DNA of 64,000 nt from Maricaulis sp. GTDB lineage: Bacteria > Pseudomonadota > Alphaproteobacteria > Caulobacterales > Maricaulaceae. This document shows, in pieces, positions 25,726 through 34,752 of this stretch; position 1 is the first letter of the stretch; each line of letters starts with the position of its first letter. Made by a program: the position numbers and the translations under genes. The stretch is taken from the NCBI RefSeq assembly GCF_017643475.1, contig NZ_JAEPNI010000001.1, positions 744,001-808,000 of the forward strand. Reading direction: 5' to 3'. Below the pieces are notes generated by a model. The model was not told where the DNA came from and ran no database searches. It saw nothing but the letters and a program-made list of their open reading frames with translations.

Positions 25726-26910
25726 ATGCCAGCGCCGATGATGGACACTTACGCACCGCCGGATCTGAATTTTGAACGCGGCGAAGGTGTTCGCCTGATT
25801 ACCGACAAGGGTGACAAATACCTGGACTTCATTTCCGGTATTGCCGTGAATTGCCTGGGTCATGCGCACCCCAAGGCGGTTGCAGCGCTCACCGAACAGG
25901 CTGGCAAGCTGTGGCACCTCTCCAACATGTTCCGCGTCCCGGCCGGTGTTGAGCTGGCAAAGAAGCTGACCGATGCGACCTTCGCTGACCGTGTCTTCTT
26001 CACCAATTCCGGCGCGGAAGCCATGGAATGTGCGCTCAAGACGGCGCGCCGCTATCATTTCGTGAACGGCAATCCGCAGCGCTACCGCATCATCACCTTC
26101 ACCGGCGCTTTCCACGGCCGCACCTATGGCGCCATCAATGCCGGCGGCAACCCGAAATATCTCGAGGGTTTCGGCCCGGCGATGGAAGGTTTTGACCAGG
26201 TCGAGTTCGGTGACCATGAAGCGCTCAAGGCTGCCATCACCGAGGAAACCGCCGCGATCTGCATCGAGCCGGTCCAGGGTGAAGGTGGTGTCCGTGCTGT
26301 TCCAGAAGCGTGCCTGCGCGGCATTCGTGAACTGGCCGACGAGCACGGCATCCTGGTCATCTATGATGAAGTCCAGTCCGGTGCCGGCCGTACCGGCAAG
26401 CTGTTCGCCCACCAGTGGGTTGAAGGTGCTGAACCAGACATCATGGCGTCTGCCAAGGGCATTGGCGGCGGTTTTCCGATGGGCGCCTGCCTGGCCACCG
26501 AAGCGGCCGCTGAAGGCATGGTCGTTGGCACGCACGGTTCCACCTATGGCGGTGGCCCGCTGGCCATGGCTGTCGGCAATGTCGTCTTTGACGAGCTGAC
26601 CGCTGACGGTTTCATGGAACAGGTCAATGATGTCTCCAACTTCCTGCGCCAGCAGCTGCACGGTCTTCTCGACCGTCACGCTGACAAGGTCGAGGAAGTT
26701 CGCGGCAAGGGGCTGTTGATCGGTATCAAGCTGAAAGCCGGATATGATCCCAAGAAGCTTGCAGGTCTGTGCCGCGATCGCCATCTGCTGGTTGGTGCGG
26801 CCGGGGACAATGTCTCCCGCATGGCGCCGCCGCTTGTGATCACCCAGGACGATGCCAGTGAAGCCGTTGCCATCATTGACGAGGCACTCGGCCAGCTGGA
26901 AGCCAGCTAG
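25726..26910 (+). CDS. argD: Acetylornithine aminotransferase
   Basis: The 394-residue class-III aminotransferase uses pyridoxal phosphate. Lys244 in [14 protein letters not shown] is the Schiff-base lysine, Asp214 in IYDEVQSG contacts the pyridine ring, and [13 protein letters not shown] (about 93-105) binds the phosphate. It converts N-acetylglutamate semialdehyde to N-acetylornithine in arginine synthesis and may also serve lysine synthesis. GAGGGGAG precedes the ATG. In related alphaproteobacteria argF often lies between argD and hslO; here argD and hslO are only 15 bases apart. Confidence 0.9.
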   Translation: MPAPMMDTYAPPDLNFERGEGVRLITDKGDKYLDFISGIAVNCLGHAHPKAVAALTEQAGKLWHLSNMFRVPAGVELAKKLTDATFADRVFFTNSGAEAMECALKTARRYHFVNGNPQRYRIITFTGAFHGRTYGAINAGGNPKYLEGFGPAMEGFDQVEFGDHEALKAAITEETAAICIEPVQGEGGVRAVPEACLRGIRELADEHGILVIYDEVQSGAGRTGKLFAHQWVEGAEPDIMASAKGIGGGFPMGACLATEAAAEGMVVGTHGSTYGGGPLAMAVGNVVFDELTADGFMEQVNDVSNFLRQQLHGLLDRHADKVEEVRGKGLLIGIKLKAGYDPKKLAGLCRDRHLLVGAAGDNVSRMAPPLVITQDDASEAVAIIDEALGQLEAS

Positions 26911-26925
26911 ACAGAAGACGCATTC

Positions 26926-27849
26926 ATGACAGACGCCCCCAATGACCCGCTTGGCGAACACGATGACATCGTAGCCGGTTTTCAGGTTGAAAACCGTGCG
27001 GTGAGGGGGCGTGTGTCGCGTCTCGGCGAGACGCTCAACCTCATTCTCTCGGCGCATGACTATCCCGAACCGGTCGCACGCATGCTCGGTGAGGCGGTGT
27101 TGTTGGCCGGCCTGGTCGGCAATGCGCTGAAGTTTGACGGACGCCTGATCGTCCAGGCGCAGGGCAATGGTCCGCTCGCCTTCATTGTCGCGGAATATGT
27201 CGCGTCACAAGGTGTACGGGGCTATGCCAAGCTTGATCGCGAGGCCTATGACGAGGCCGTCGCGGCCAAGCCCGAGGATATGAGCTGGGTCAAATGCCTG
27301 CTCGGCGAGGGCCGGCTGGCGCTGACCATTGATCATGGCCCGAACATGGAGCCGTATCAGGGTGTGGTCCCACTGGAAGGCGACAGCCTGGTGGACGCCG
27401 CGGAAACCTATTTCCGTCAGTCCGAGCAATTGCCGACCCGGATCCGTGTGGCGGTGGGCGAGCATTGGGACGAGGCCGGAACGAAGACCTGGCGTGGCGG
27501 CGGCATGATGCTGCAGGCCTTTGCCAGCGACGAGACCCGTGGCGAAGTCGCCGATGACTGGGATCATTGCCGCGCCCTGTTCGAGACCATCGAGGACGCG
27601 GAATTGCTCGACCCGGATCTCTCGGCCGGCACGCTGCTCTATCGCCTGTTCAACGAGGACGGCGTCCGCCTGTTCGAACCCATGGCCCTGCCTCGCCGCT
27701 GCGGCTGTGACCGCCAGCACCTGATGACCATCCTGCAGCGCTTCTCCCAGGACGACCGTGACCACATGCTGGTCGACGGCAAGATCGTCATGACCTGCGA
27801 GTATTGCAACAAGGACTGGGCCTTCACGCCGGAAGAGCTTGGCGGTTGA
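26926..27849 (+). CDS. hslO: Redox-regulated chaperone Hsp33
   Basis: The 307-residue protein has the Hsp33 N-terminal domain, with an acidic leader and SAHDYPEPVARMLGEAVLLAGLVGNALKFDGRLIVQAQG. Its C-terminal zinc switch shows the paired cysteines CGC (in RRCGCDRQHL) and CEYC. Oxidation of these four cysteines releases zinc and activates the holdase. It is very probably co-transcribed with argD. Its stop codon directly abuts that of the convergent trkH gene. Confidence 0.93.
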   Translation: MTDAPNDPLGEHDDIVAGFQVENRAVRGRVSRLGETLNLILSAHDYPEPVARMLGEAVLLAGLVGNALKFDGRLIVQAQGNGPLAFIVAEYVASQGVRGYAKLDREAYDEAVAAKPEDMSWVKCLLGEGRLALTIDHGPNMEPYQGVVPLEGDSLVDAAETYFRQSEQLPTRIRVAVGEHWDEAGTKTWRGGGMMLQAFASDETRGEVADDWDHCRALFETIEDAELLDPDLSAGTLLYRLFNEDGVRLFEPMALPRRCGCDRQHLMTILQRFSQDDRDHMLVDGKIVMTCEYCNKDWAFTPEELGG

Positions 27850-29304
27850 TCAGTACCGCCAGAAGCGCGGGCTCAGAAAGACCAGGACGGCCAGGACTTC
27901 CAGCCGGCCGATGAGCATGTTGCCGGTGAGGACCCATTTGGCGGTGTCCGGCAGGTCGGCGAACGTGCCTGACGGACCGATCATCTCGCCCAGGCCCGGG
28001 CCGACATTGGCGAGGCTGGTGGCGGCGCCGGAGAGCGCTGTGGTGGTGTCCAGCCCGATCAGTGAGAGCAAGGCTGCACTGACGGCATAGACCGCGAAGA
28101 ACACGAAGAAAAAGCCGAAGACGGAGTGGAGCGCACTGTCGGCAACGCTGCGGCCATTGTAGCGGATCGGGATGATGGCGTTCGGGCGCAGCAGGTTTTC
28201 CATGTAGCGCCGCATGGCCGACCCCGCGATCTGATAGCGGAAAATCTTGACGCTGCAGGTCGTCGAACCGGCACAGCCCCCGATGAACATGAAGACAAAG
28301 AAGGCGGCCTGGGCCGGCGGCCCCCAGCCGTCATAGTCCGCGGTCGCGAACCCTGTTCCCGTGATGATGGACACCACATTGAAGCTCGCCACGCGCAGGG
28401 CCGAGCCATCGCCATGGGCGTCGGTGGAGGCCAGGAAAAACGTGAAGCCCAGCGTCGCGACCAGCACGATCACGAAGAAACCGCGCACCTGGGCGTCCTT
28501 CCACAACGCGCCCGGCTTGCCGCGCAGGGCCAGCAGGAAAATGCCAAATGGCAGCGCTGCGAGCAGCATGAAAGTCAGCGCAACGAGATCGGAGCCGCCC
28601 TGGGTGAAGGCGCCCAGACTGTCGTCCGAGGTCGAATAGCCCCCCGTTGCCACCGTGGTCATGGCATGGGCGATGGATTCCAGCCAGCTCATGCCGGTGA
28701 GCCCGTAGGCAATCGCACACGTCACAGTCAGCGCCAGATAGATCAGTGAAATCGCGGAGGCGATTTCCTGGGCGCGTGGCAGGACCTTGTCCGAGGCGTC
28801 GGAACTTTCCATACGAAAGAGCTGCATGCCGCCAATGCCCAGCATCGGCCAGAAGGCCATGGCGGTCACGATAATGCCGATGCCGCCGATCCATTGCAGG
28901 ATGGCGCGCCAGATCAGAATGCCATCCGGCCGCTCGTCCAGCCCGGTCAGGATTGTTGATCCGGTTGTGGTGAGGCCGGAGACCGCCTCGAAAATGGCGT
29001 CCGTCCAGTTCAGCCCCTCATCGGACAGGTGCAGGGGCAGGGCGGCTGCAAGACACAGGGCGACCCAGGCGCCGACTGTCAGCACGAAGGCCGCGCGCGG
29101 CGTCAGTCCCTTCACCTCCGAGCGCATGGCCAGCATGACGGCGCCGCCCATGAAGGTGGTCAGCACGCCGGACAGCAAAAACGCGTCTGCGGTCGCATTA
29201 TTCCCGTCTGCCAGATCGAGAATGCCCGGAATGAACATCATCAGTCCGAGCACGCCGACCATGGCGCCGATGGCGTAGAAGACGGGGCGGAGGGAGCCTG
29301 TCAC
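27850..29304 (-). CDS. TrkH-family potassium uptake protein
   Basis: The 484-residue protein has 8-10 membrane spans and four pore-loop repeats, with selectivity-filter-like segments VSGLTTTGSTI, MTTVATGGYS, GTGFATADYDGW and TSLANVGPGLG. Its channel function normally needs a TrkA-type NAD-binding regulator, not seen nearby. It could be TrkH, TrkG or a KtrB relative; the length favours TrkH. It lies 12 bases after apaG on the same strand. Confidence 0.9.
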   Translation of the reverse strand: MTGSLRPVFYAIGAMVGVLGLMMFIPGILDLADGNNATADAFLLSGVLTTFMGGAVMLAMRSEVKGLTPRAAFVLTVGAWVALCLAAALPLHLSDEGLNWTDAIFEAVSGLTTTGSTILTGLDERPDGILIWRAILQWIGGIGIIVTAMAFWPMLGIGGMQLFRMESSDASDKVLPRAQEIASAISLIYLALTVTCAIAYGLTGMSWLESIAHAMTTVATGGYSTSDDSLGAFTQGGSDLVALTFMLLAALPFGIFLLALRGKPGALWKDAQVRGFFVIVLVATLGFTFFLASTDAHGDGSALRVASFNVVSIITGTGFATADYDGWGPPAQAAFFVFMFIGGCAGSTTCSVKIFRYQIAGSAMRRYMENLLRPNAIIPIRYNGRSVADSALHSVFGFFFVFFAVYAVSAALLSLIGLDTTTALSGAATSLANVGPGLGEMIGPSGTFADLPDTAKWVLTGNMLIGRLEVLAVLVFLSPRFWRY

Positions 29305-29316
29305 GAGGGCGCTGGC

Positions 29317-29745
29317 CTAGTGGATCCGGGCGACGTCGTCGGGACGGTCCAGCGAGAAGCTGGGAATGATGGCGGCAAAGCTCTCGCCATCGGTTTCCAC
29401 CATCTCGTAACTGCCCTGCATGAAGCCGGACGATGTCGTCAGCGGCGTGCCGCTGGTATAGCGAAAGCGCTGGCCCGGCTCGATGACCGGCTGTTCGCCA
29501 ACCACGCCGGGGCCCTGGACATGTTCCTGGCGACCGAAGGCATCGGTGATCACCCATTTGCGCGAGATCAGCTGAACCGGCCGCTGGCCATGGTTCTCGA
29601 TCTCGACCGTATAGGACCAGACGAAGCGCCCCGCCTCTGGCTCGGACTCATCCTCCATGTAATCCGGCTCGACGCGGATCAGGATGTCGCGCGTCGTGGA
29701 TTCATATCCCTGGTATTCTTCTTCGGTCATTCCTGCAGCGTTCAT
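29317..29745 (-). CDS. apaG: ApaG domain protein
   Basis: I favour the ATG at 29745 (GGGGAC about 10 bases upstream), giving 142 residues; a second ATG at 29730 is also possible. The frame stays open to 29805 but the extra residues do not look like ApaG. The fibronectin-like ApaG core is clear: TRDILIRVEPDYM, RFVWSYTVEIENHG, VQLISRKWVITDAFGR and VIEPGQRFRYTSGTPLTTSSGFMQGSYEMV. The role is ill-defined (a metal- and phosphate-binding fold linked to protein-protein contacts). It is probably in an operon with trkH. Confidence 0.9.
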   Translation of the reverse strand: MNAAGMTEEEYQGYESTTRDILIRVEPDYMEDESEPEAGRFVWSYTVEIENHGQRPVQLISRKWVITDAFGRQEHVQGPGVVGEQPVIEPGQRFRYTSGTPLTTSSGFMQGSYEMVETDGESFAAIIPSFSLDRPDDVARIH

Positions 29746-29841
29746 TGCGGCGAACGTCCCCACCAAAACTGCGCGCATCATCCTCCTGTCGGCGGCGCGG
29801 CTCAAGTCCTACGGTCAGCATAGCTGGACAGCAGCCTCGGG

Positions 29842-30894
29842 ATGGTCAACATGAAGCGCCAACTGACTCGAAGCTTGATGATGTCTTCTCACGGAATTTT
29901 ATCGGATCGCCAGCTCGCCGCGCTTGTCGCCGAGGGTGGTGTTGTCACGCAGGATGCGCTCGCGGACGGACAGATCCAGCCCGCCAGCCTGGACTTGCGT
30001 CTTGGACGCATCGCCTACCGCCTGCGCGCCAGCTTCCTGCCCGGATCGGGACGCTCGATCCAGTCGCGGCTGACGCCGGACCTGGTCATGCACACGATTG
30101 ACCTGGAACAGGGCGCGGTGCTGGAGACCGGCTGTGTCTACCTCGTACCCTTGCTGGAAGGGCTGAAACTGCCCGCGGGCATGACGGCGGCGATGAACCC
30201 GAAAAGTTCTACCGGCCGCATCGATGTCTTTACACGGGTCATTGCGGATGGCGCGGAAGCATTTGACCAGGCACCTGAGGGCTATGAAGGTCCGCTCTTT
30301 GCGGAAGTCTCGCCGCGCACCTTCTCCATTCTTGCGCGCACAGGTGACCGGCTCGGCCAGGTGCGTTTCCGCCAGGGCGGACATCATCCGACCCGGGAAC
30401 AGACCGTCAGCGTGGACCTGGAAGGTTTCGACAACGGCATCGTCGGATACCGCGCACGTCGTCATTCCGGCCTGGTCGATCTGGCCGGAATTGGCGCGCA
30501 TCCGCGTGAGCGTTTCTGGGAGCCGGTGACGGCGCTGGACGGCCAGCTGGTTCTGGATCCCGACGAGTTTTACATTCTGGCGTCCCGCGAGGCCGTGGCG
30601 ATACCGCTCAGCGATGCTGCGGAAATGGCGCCAATCGCTCCGGAGATTGGCGAGTTTCGGGCCCATTACGCCGGTTTCTTTGATCCGGGTTTTGGCGTCA
30701 GCGAAGCTGGCGGCAGCGGGTCCCGTGCCGTACTGGAAGTGCGCGGCCGGGATGTGCCCTTCATTCTTGAACACGGTCAGCCCATTGCCCGTCTGGTGCA
30801 TGAGCCGATGCTGGAAACGCCTGCTGAGGCATACGGTCAGGTGGCATCAAACTACCAGGCTCAGGGGCTGAAACTGTCGAAATTCTTCCTTTAG
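29842..30894 (+). CDS. 2'-Deoxycytidine 5'-triphosphate deaminase (long form)
   Basis: The protein is up to 350 residues. The likely true N-terminus is the Met pair at 29878-29883, because GILSDRQLAALV is where relatives begin; no strong ribosome-binding site settles it. Motifs of the dUTPase/Dcd fold are present: IQPASLDLRLG, AAMNPKSSTGRIDVFTRVI (the substrate-binding SSxGR segment) and a second half-repeat containing FDNGIVGYRAR. The long form carries two fused half-repeats and is common in alphaproteobacteria. It supplies dUMP precursors for thymidylate. It is divergent from apaG with a gap of under 100 bases. Confidence 0.8.
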   Translation: MVNMKRQLTRSLMMSSHGILSDRQLAALVAEGGVVTQDALADGQIQPASLDLRLGRIAYRLRASFLPGSGRSIQSRLTPDLVMHTIDLEQGAVLETGCVYLVPLLEGLKLPAGMTAAMNPKSSTGRIDVFTRVIADGAEAFDQAPEGYEGPLFAEVSPRTFSILARTGDRLGQVRFRQGGHHPTREQTVSVDLEGFDNGIVGYRARRHSGLVDLAGIGAHPRERFWEPVTALDGQLVLDPDEFYILASREAVAIPLSDAAEMAPIAPEIGEFRAHYAGFFDPGFGVSEAGGSGSRAVLEVRGRDVPFILEHGQPIARLVHEPMLETPAEAYGQVASNYQAQGLKLSKFFL

Positions 30895-31003
30895 GAGAAT
30901 TCCGGCATATTTCGGATCATAATGTATGAATTTGGGGTGACGTTCAGGGTTTCCCCAAAAATCTATGCTTCGATTTCGCCTGGAATTTCCAGAAGGCGTG
31001 TGT

Positions 31004-31399
31004 ATGTCGATCGAAGTAAACGCTCTTGAGATGCGTGGTGTCGCGCTTGTCAAAGTAGTCGGCGAGATTGCTCGGACTGACCTGGGCGCAGCTTTGATTG
31101 TCATGGAAAAACGTGTCGATAGTGGCGATCTCCGGGGGCTTGTCGTGGATGCCCGCGAGGTCGAGCTGCATGAACGCAAGGCTTTGGGACTGGAGATGTG
31201 GGAAGATGCACTGTCCGCACTGCCACCGGGTTTTCCGGTCGCCTATATCGCTCCGCCAGGATTTGAAGAAAAGCGTGCTGAAGGTGTGGCTGAAACGGCG
31301 CGCGAATGGGCGAGCAATCTGAAACTCTTTGAAACAGTCGAGCCCGGTGAAAACTGGGTAAGCGCTCAACTCGCCAGACGGTCGATGCTGGCCGGTTAG
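31004..31399 (+). CDS. STAS-like hypothetical protein
   Basis: I use the ATG at 31004 (AGAAGG 7 bases upstream) rather than 30965. The 131-residue soluble protein alternates strands and helices: ALVKVVGEIARTDLG, LRGLVVDAREVELH, FPVAYIAPPG and a final amphipathic helix. This pattern resembles the STAS/SpoIIAA-like fold. I cannot place it in a named family and there is no anti-sigma partner nearby. The 109-base gap before it contains a 7-bp inverted repeat (TTTGGGG / CCCCAAA) without a T-tract. Confidence 0.5.
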   Translation: MSIEVNALEMRGVALVKVVGEIARTDLGAALIVMEKRVDSGDLRGLVVDAREVELHERKALGLEMWEDALSALPPGFPVAYIAPPGFEEKRAEGVAETAREWASNLKLFETVEPGENWVSAQLARRSMLAG

Positions 31400-31415
31400 A
31401 TCGGCGACTGCGCAG

Positions 31416-31634
31416 TCAGCGGCGCATCTGGCTGAGATCAATTCCCATATGAGCGGCCACATTGGCCAGCATGAACAGGACCAGCACGCCGCTGCCAAGC
31501 GCCACGATGGTCCACGGGATCATGCGCGGCCCTTTCTCGGGCTGTGCGGGAAGGTTGCCGCGCCATCGTGCGAGTAGGAAGAGGCCCACGCCCAGAACGA
31601 GCATGATGATCGTCGGTGTCATCGGCAGATACAT
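31416..31634 (-). CDS. 72-residue membrane protein coupled to a glycosyltransferase
   Basis: The ATG at 31634 overlaps the glycosyltransferase stop codon (ATGA), so translation is coupled. The 72-residue product has two membrane helices (TPTIIMLVLGVGLFLLARW and WTIVALGSGVLVLFMLANVAAHM) separated by a short basic loop. I recognise no family. Location and topology suggest an accessory membrane subunit of the upstream enzyme. Confidence 0.7.
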   Translation of the reverse strand: MYLPMTPTIIMLVLGVGLFLLARWRGNLPAQPEKGPRMIPWTIVALGSGVLVLFMLANVAAHMGIDLSQMRR

Positions 31635-33049
31635 CAGTTTTCGTCCGTTAATCCGTGCTCCGTCTTGTCCCAGAAATAGGGGTTGAAGGCGAGCTGCCAC
31701 AAGGCCCGAACTGCAGAGGGGGTGAGAAGTGGCCAGTAGAGGGGCATGGTCAGCAAGTCGAACAGACGGGCAGTCCACCCCATGCGGCGCATGCCGAGCC
31801 AGGCCGTTGCTGCTGCCACCGCGTAACCGGTCACAGCAAACAGATAATAGGGCCACAAGTCGCGCAGCGCGCCGGGTTCCTGGGTCAAGGCCAGCGTTGA
31901 GAGGGCGGCAAAGGGCAGGTGCAGCAGCGCTGCGGCAATCGCGGCACCCAGGGTCAGGGAGAGCGCGATCCAGTGCGGAGGTCGTGTCGCGCCAATCGTT
32001 TTGCGTGAATGAACGGCGAAGGTCTGGATATAGCCCTTGATCCAGCGTGTGCGCTGTAAAAACCAGGGCCGGACCCGAAACGGTGCTTCCTCCAGCGTGG
32101 GTGGGGCGATCAGGTCGCAGCGATAACCCGCGCGGTGCAGTCGGAAGCCCAAATCGGCATCCTCGGTGACATTGTGGGCGTCCCAGCCGCCAACGCGTCT
32201 CAAGGCCTCGGCGCGGAAGTAGTTGCTGGTTCCGCCCAGCGGTAGTGGCCAACCCAGTCGAACAAAAAGCGGCAGCATGACCCGGAAGTGGGCTGCGTAT
32301 TCCAGTGCGAACTGGCGCGTGAGCCAGTTCTTGTCACGGTTGTACCAGTTGAGCGGGGCTTGCAGACAAGCCAGGTCGGGACCAGCCTGCTGAAAGGTCA
32401 GCGCTGCGGTCATGACCTGGTCCGGTGACGGTCGATCCTCGGCGTCATAGACGGCGATGATCTCGCCACGGCTGTGGCGAAGGGCAAAGTTCAGGGCGCG
32501 CGGCTTGGTCCGGGGTTCACCAGGTGGTGTCGCCAGGATGGTGACCTGGCGTGTGACCTCGCAGGCCCTCGCGGCATTGATCGTCGCTGTGTCGTGCTCT
32601 TCCAGGGCCAGGATCAGCTGCAGGCGATCGTCTGGATAGTCCAGGTCCATAAGCCGCTTGAGCAATTCCGCCATAACCCGCGCCTCGTCATAGGCCGCAA
32701 CGATTATGGTGACCCGCGGCAGGGTGGCGAGGCGTTCTCCGGTAACAGCTTTGCCGTGCGCCGCTGGCATGATGAGCGCGAGCACTCTCAGCAGGATGGT
32801 CGTCGTGAAGAACAGGCCGGCGAGCAGGAGCAGGGCCGGTTTCAGGCCGGGTATTAGCCCGCTCAACCCGGCGATTAGCAAGAGGAGGGCCACGGCCAGT
32901 CCGACCACCTGCCGGCCACTCAAGCCGGAGCGTGCGCTCATGTCCGGGTGGAGTCGGCTGAATTGCTGACTCGCTTCGCTGGCCCAGATCCGCGGGCGCA
33001 GGGCGCGTGCCTCGTCCGGGGCGGGTTTGTCCGGGTCTTCTTTCGCCAA
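31634..33049 (-). CDS. Family 2 membrane glycosyltransferase
   Basis: The 471-residue protein probably starts at TTG 33049 (GAGGTG upstream). Two membrane helices precede a GT-A catalytic domain: TIIVAAYDEARVMAELLKRL, VYDAEDRPSPDQ (the metal-binding Asp region), TEDADLGFRLHRAGY (the catalytic base region) and QRTRWIKGYIQTF (the QxxRW acceptor motif). Several membrane helices follow. This is the processive layout of cellulose/hyaluronan synthase relatives. The polysaccharide made is unknown; no PilZ domain or bcs genes are adjacent. Confidence 0.85.
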   Translation of the reverse strand: MAKEDPDKPAPDEARALRPRIWASEASQQFSRLHPDMSARSGLSGRQVVGLAVALLLLIAGLSGLIPGLKPALLLLAGLFFTTTILLRVLALIMPAAHGKAVTGERLATLPRVTIIVAAYDEARVMAELLKRLMDLDYPDDRLQLILALEEHDTATINAARACEVTRQVTILATPPGEPRTKPRALNFALRHSRGEIIAVYDAEDRPSPDQVMTAALTFQQAGPDLACLQAPLNWYNRDKNWLTRQFALEYAAHFRVMLPLFVRLGWPLPLGGTSNYFRAEALRRVGGWDAHNVTEDADLGFRLHRAGYRCDLIAPPTLEEAPFRVRPWFLQRTRWIKGYIQTFAVHSRKTIGATRPPHWIALSLTLGAAIAAALLHLPFAALSTLALTQEPGALRDLWPYYLFAVTGYAVAAATAWLGMRRMGWTARLFDLLTMPLYWPLLTPSAVRALWQLAFNPYFWDKTEHGLTDEN

Positions 33050-33223
33050 TGAGCTTCACCTCTGAAGCACGATGCTAGCGCAACAGCAACCTTAAGGCGA
33101 GTCTCTCAATCCTTCAGGCGCCAGGGCCCACGGCGGGAATGACGATCAAATGGCGCACCTGTGTCCCCCAATGACTGGCTCCAGCTCGGGAAGCTCGCGC
33201 AGTACGCGAATGAACGAAGATGT

Positions 33224-33712
33224 CTAAGCTTGCGGGTTGAAGACGTGCAGGAGTTCAGGCGCTTCGAACGGTTCTCCGGTGAAGCCGTAAGCCGCCGCCG
33301 CGGCAGTCGGGTATCCGGCCGGCAGATCGCGCGTCTTGCCTGCTGCCATGGCCAGCTTGTGCGCAAAACCGCCAATGCCGGGATTGTGTCCGACAACCAG
33401 AATCCGGTCCTCGCGAGCGAAACCGTCGAGCACTGCGCGCTCAAGCATTTCGGTGCTGGCATGATAGAGCGCCATGGGATCATCGATCGCCGGCTTGCCC
33501 AGGGCGGGCAGAAGCTTGTCGAAGGTCTGGCGCGTTCTCCATGCGGGAGACACCAGTGCCAGGTCCACCTCCAGCCCGGCAGCAGCCAGTTCTTCGCCAG
33601 CACGCACACTGTCCTCGCGACCGCGCTGGGTCAGCCCGCGCTGGAAATCGTCTTCAGCTTCCAGGCGGTCAACAGCCTTGGCGTGACGCATAAGGATGAG
33701 AAGCTTGGGCAT
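33224..33712 (-). CDS. SixA-like phosphohistidine phosphatase
   Basis: The ATG at 33712 with GAGGA 8 bases upstream gives 162 residues; a GTG lies 5 codons earlier. The histidine phosphatase motifs are present: LMRHAKA near residue 8-13 (catalytic His10), TQRGREDS, and GHNPGI (second catalytic His). SixA proteins dephosphorylate phosphohistidine in phosphotransfer proteins. The 174 bases between it and the glycosyltransferase start hold no gene I can support. Confidence 0.85.
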   Translation of the reverse strand: MPKLLILMRHAKAVDRLEAEDDFQRGLTQRGREDSVRAGEELAAAGLEVDLALVSPAWRTRQTFDKLLPALGKPAIDDPMALYHASTEMLERAVLDGFAREDRILVVGHNPGIGGFAHKLAMAAGKTRDLPAGYPTAAAAAYGFTGEPFEAPELLHVFNPQA

Positions 33713-33826
33713 GCGGGCAGTCCTCACATTCTGCTTACCGAACCGATTGCCCCTTGTAATCGAGGGGCAAGAGGCGCACCTAGGTCTACGCTGATTTTTA
33801 CCCCTCGCAAACGCAAGGAGAGCATG

Positions 33827-34480
33827 ATGGGTCTCTTGTTAGGCGATACCGCCCCGAATTTCGACATCGCTACCAATGAAGGCGATATCAATTTCCACGA
33901 ATGGATTGGTGACAACTGGGTGATTTTCTTCTCTCACCCGGCTGACTACACCCCGGTCTGCACGACCGAGCTGGGCTATACGGCCAAGCTGAAAGACGAA
34001 TTTGCCAAGCGCAATGCCAAGGCGATCGCCCTGTCCGTCGACAGTGTTGAAGACCACAATGGCTGGATCAAGGACATCGAGGAAACGCAAAATGTTTCCA
34101 TGAACTTCCCTATCATTGCCGATATCGACCGCACGGTGGCCGGCCTCTACCAGATGATCCACCCGAATGCGGACCCCAAAGTCACCGTTCGGTCGGTCTA
34201 TGTCATCGATCCGAACAAGAAGATCCGCGCGACCTTCACCTATCCGCCGAGCGCGGGTCGCAATTTCGATGAGGTTCTGCGCCTCCTCGACAGTCTGCAG
34301 CTGACAGACGAGTTCAAGGTCGCGACGCCGGTGAACTGGACGGATGGTGATGATGTTATCGTTGTGCCGTCGATCTCCGACGAAGAAGCCGACAAGCTTT
34401 TCCCGGCGGGTTACAATCGGATCAAGCCGTATCTGCGCGTGACGAAGCAGCCAAACAAGGTTTCCGAACCGGCTGAATAG
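33827..34480 (+). CDS. 1-Cys peroxiredoxin (Prx6-type)
   Basis: Two ATGs are adjacent (33824, 33827); AAGGAG is 6 bases before the second, which I prefer. The 217-residue protein has the Prx6 active site HPADYTPVCTTELG with the peroxidatic Cys45, and this is its only cysteine, so it is a 1-Cys enzyme needing an external thiol. The long C-terminal domain (VATPVNWTDGDDVIVVPSISDEEADKLFP) is typical of the class. It detoxifies hydrogen and organic peroxides. It is monocistronic, with a terminator just downstream. Confidence 0.93.
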   Translation: MGLLLGDTAPNFDIATNEGDINFHEWIGDNWVIFFSHPADYTPVCTTELGYTAKLKDEFAKRNAKAIALSVDSVEDHNGWIKDIEETQNVSMNFPIIADIDRTVAGLYQMIHPNADPKVTVRSVYVIDPNKKIRATFTYPPSAGRNFDEVLRLLDSLQLTDEFKVATPVNWTDGDDVIVVPSISDEEADKLFPAGYNRIKPYLRVTKQPNKVSEPAE

Positions 34481-34506
34481 TCCGTCAGGATAGCGAGATG
34501 CACACA

Positions 34507-34533
34507 GGGGTCGCTGCGGCGGCCCCTTTTGTT
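34507..34533 (+). terminator. Rho-independent terminator of the peroxiredoxin gene
   Basis: Eight-base-pair stem (GGGGTCGC / GCGGCCCC, one G-T pair) followed by TTTTGTTT. It begins 26 bases after the stop codon. Confidence 0.8.
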
Positions 34534-34582
34534 TGTCTGTCGAGCTTTCGGTGCGGGATTTCGAAGTTTGATCCGGAGAGGT

Positions 34583-34617
34583 CGCGGGGAGGCAGTATAG
34601 ATAGCTGCCTCCCCGCG
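34583..34617. repeat. 13-bp perfect inverted repeat
   Basis: Arms CGCGGGGAGGCAG / CTGCCTCCCCGCG around a 9-base AT-rich loop. No T-tract follows on either strand. It lies between the peroxiredoxin terminator and the end of the RtcB-companion gene and could protect that mRNA's 3' end. The rest of 34534-34752 shows nothing I can name. Confidence 0.7.
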
Positions 34618-34752
34618 GAGTTCCGGCCAGGTGGGTTCGGGGGGATCGAGGCCGGTTCGGGGTACATGCGTTGCCGGGCCAGTGCTTCGTTCGGTCCGAC
34701 ATGTGTTCAACGCGAGGGTGACGGAAATCCGTCGCCGGAATTGCATCCCGTT

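Noticed and set aside
30931-30959. Inverted repeat TTTGGGG / CCCCAAA between dcd and the STAS-like gene
   Set aside because: Only 7 bp with a 15-base loop and no T-tract; too weak to call a terminator or operator.
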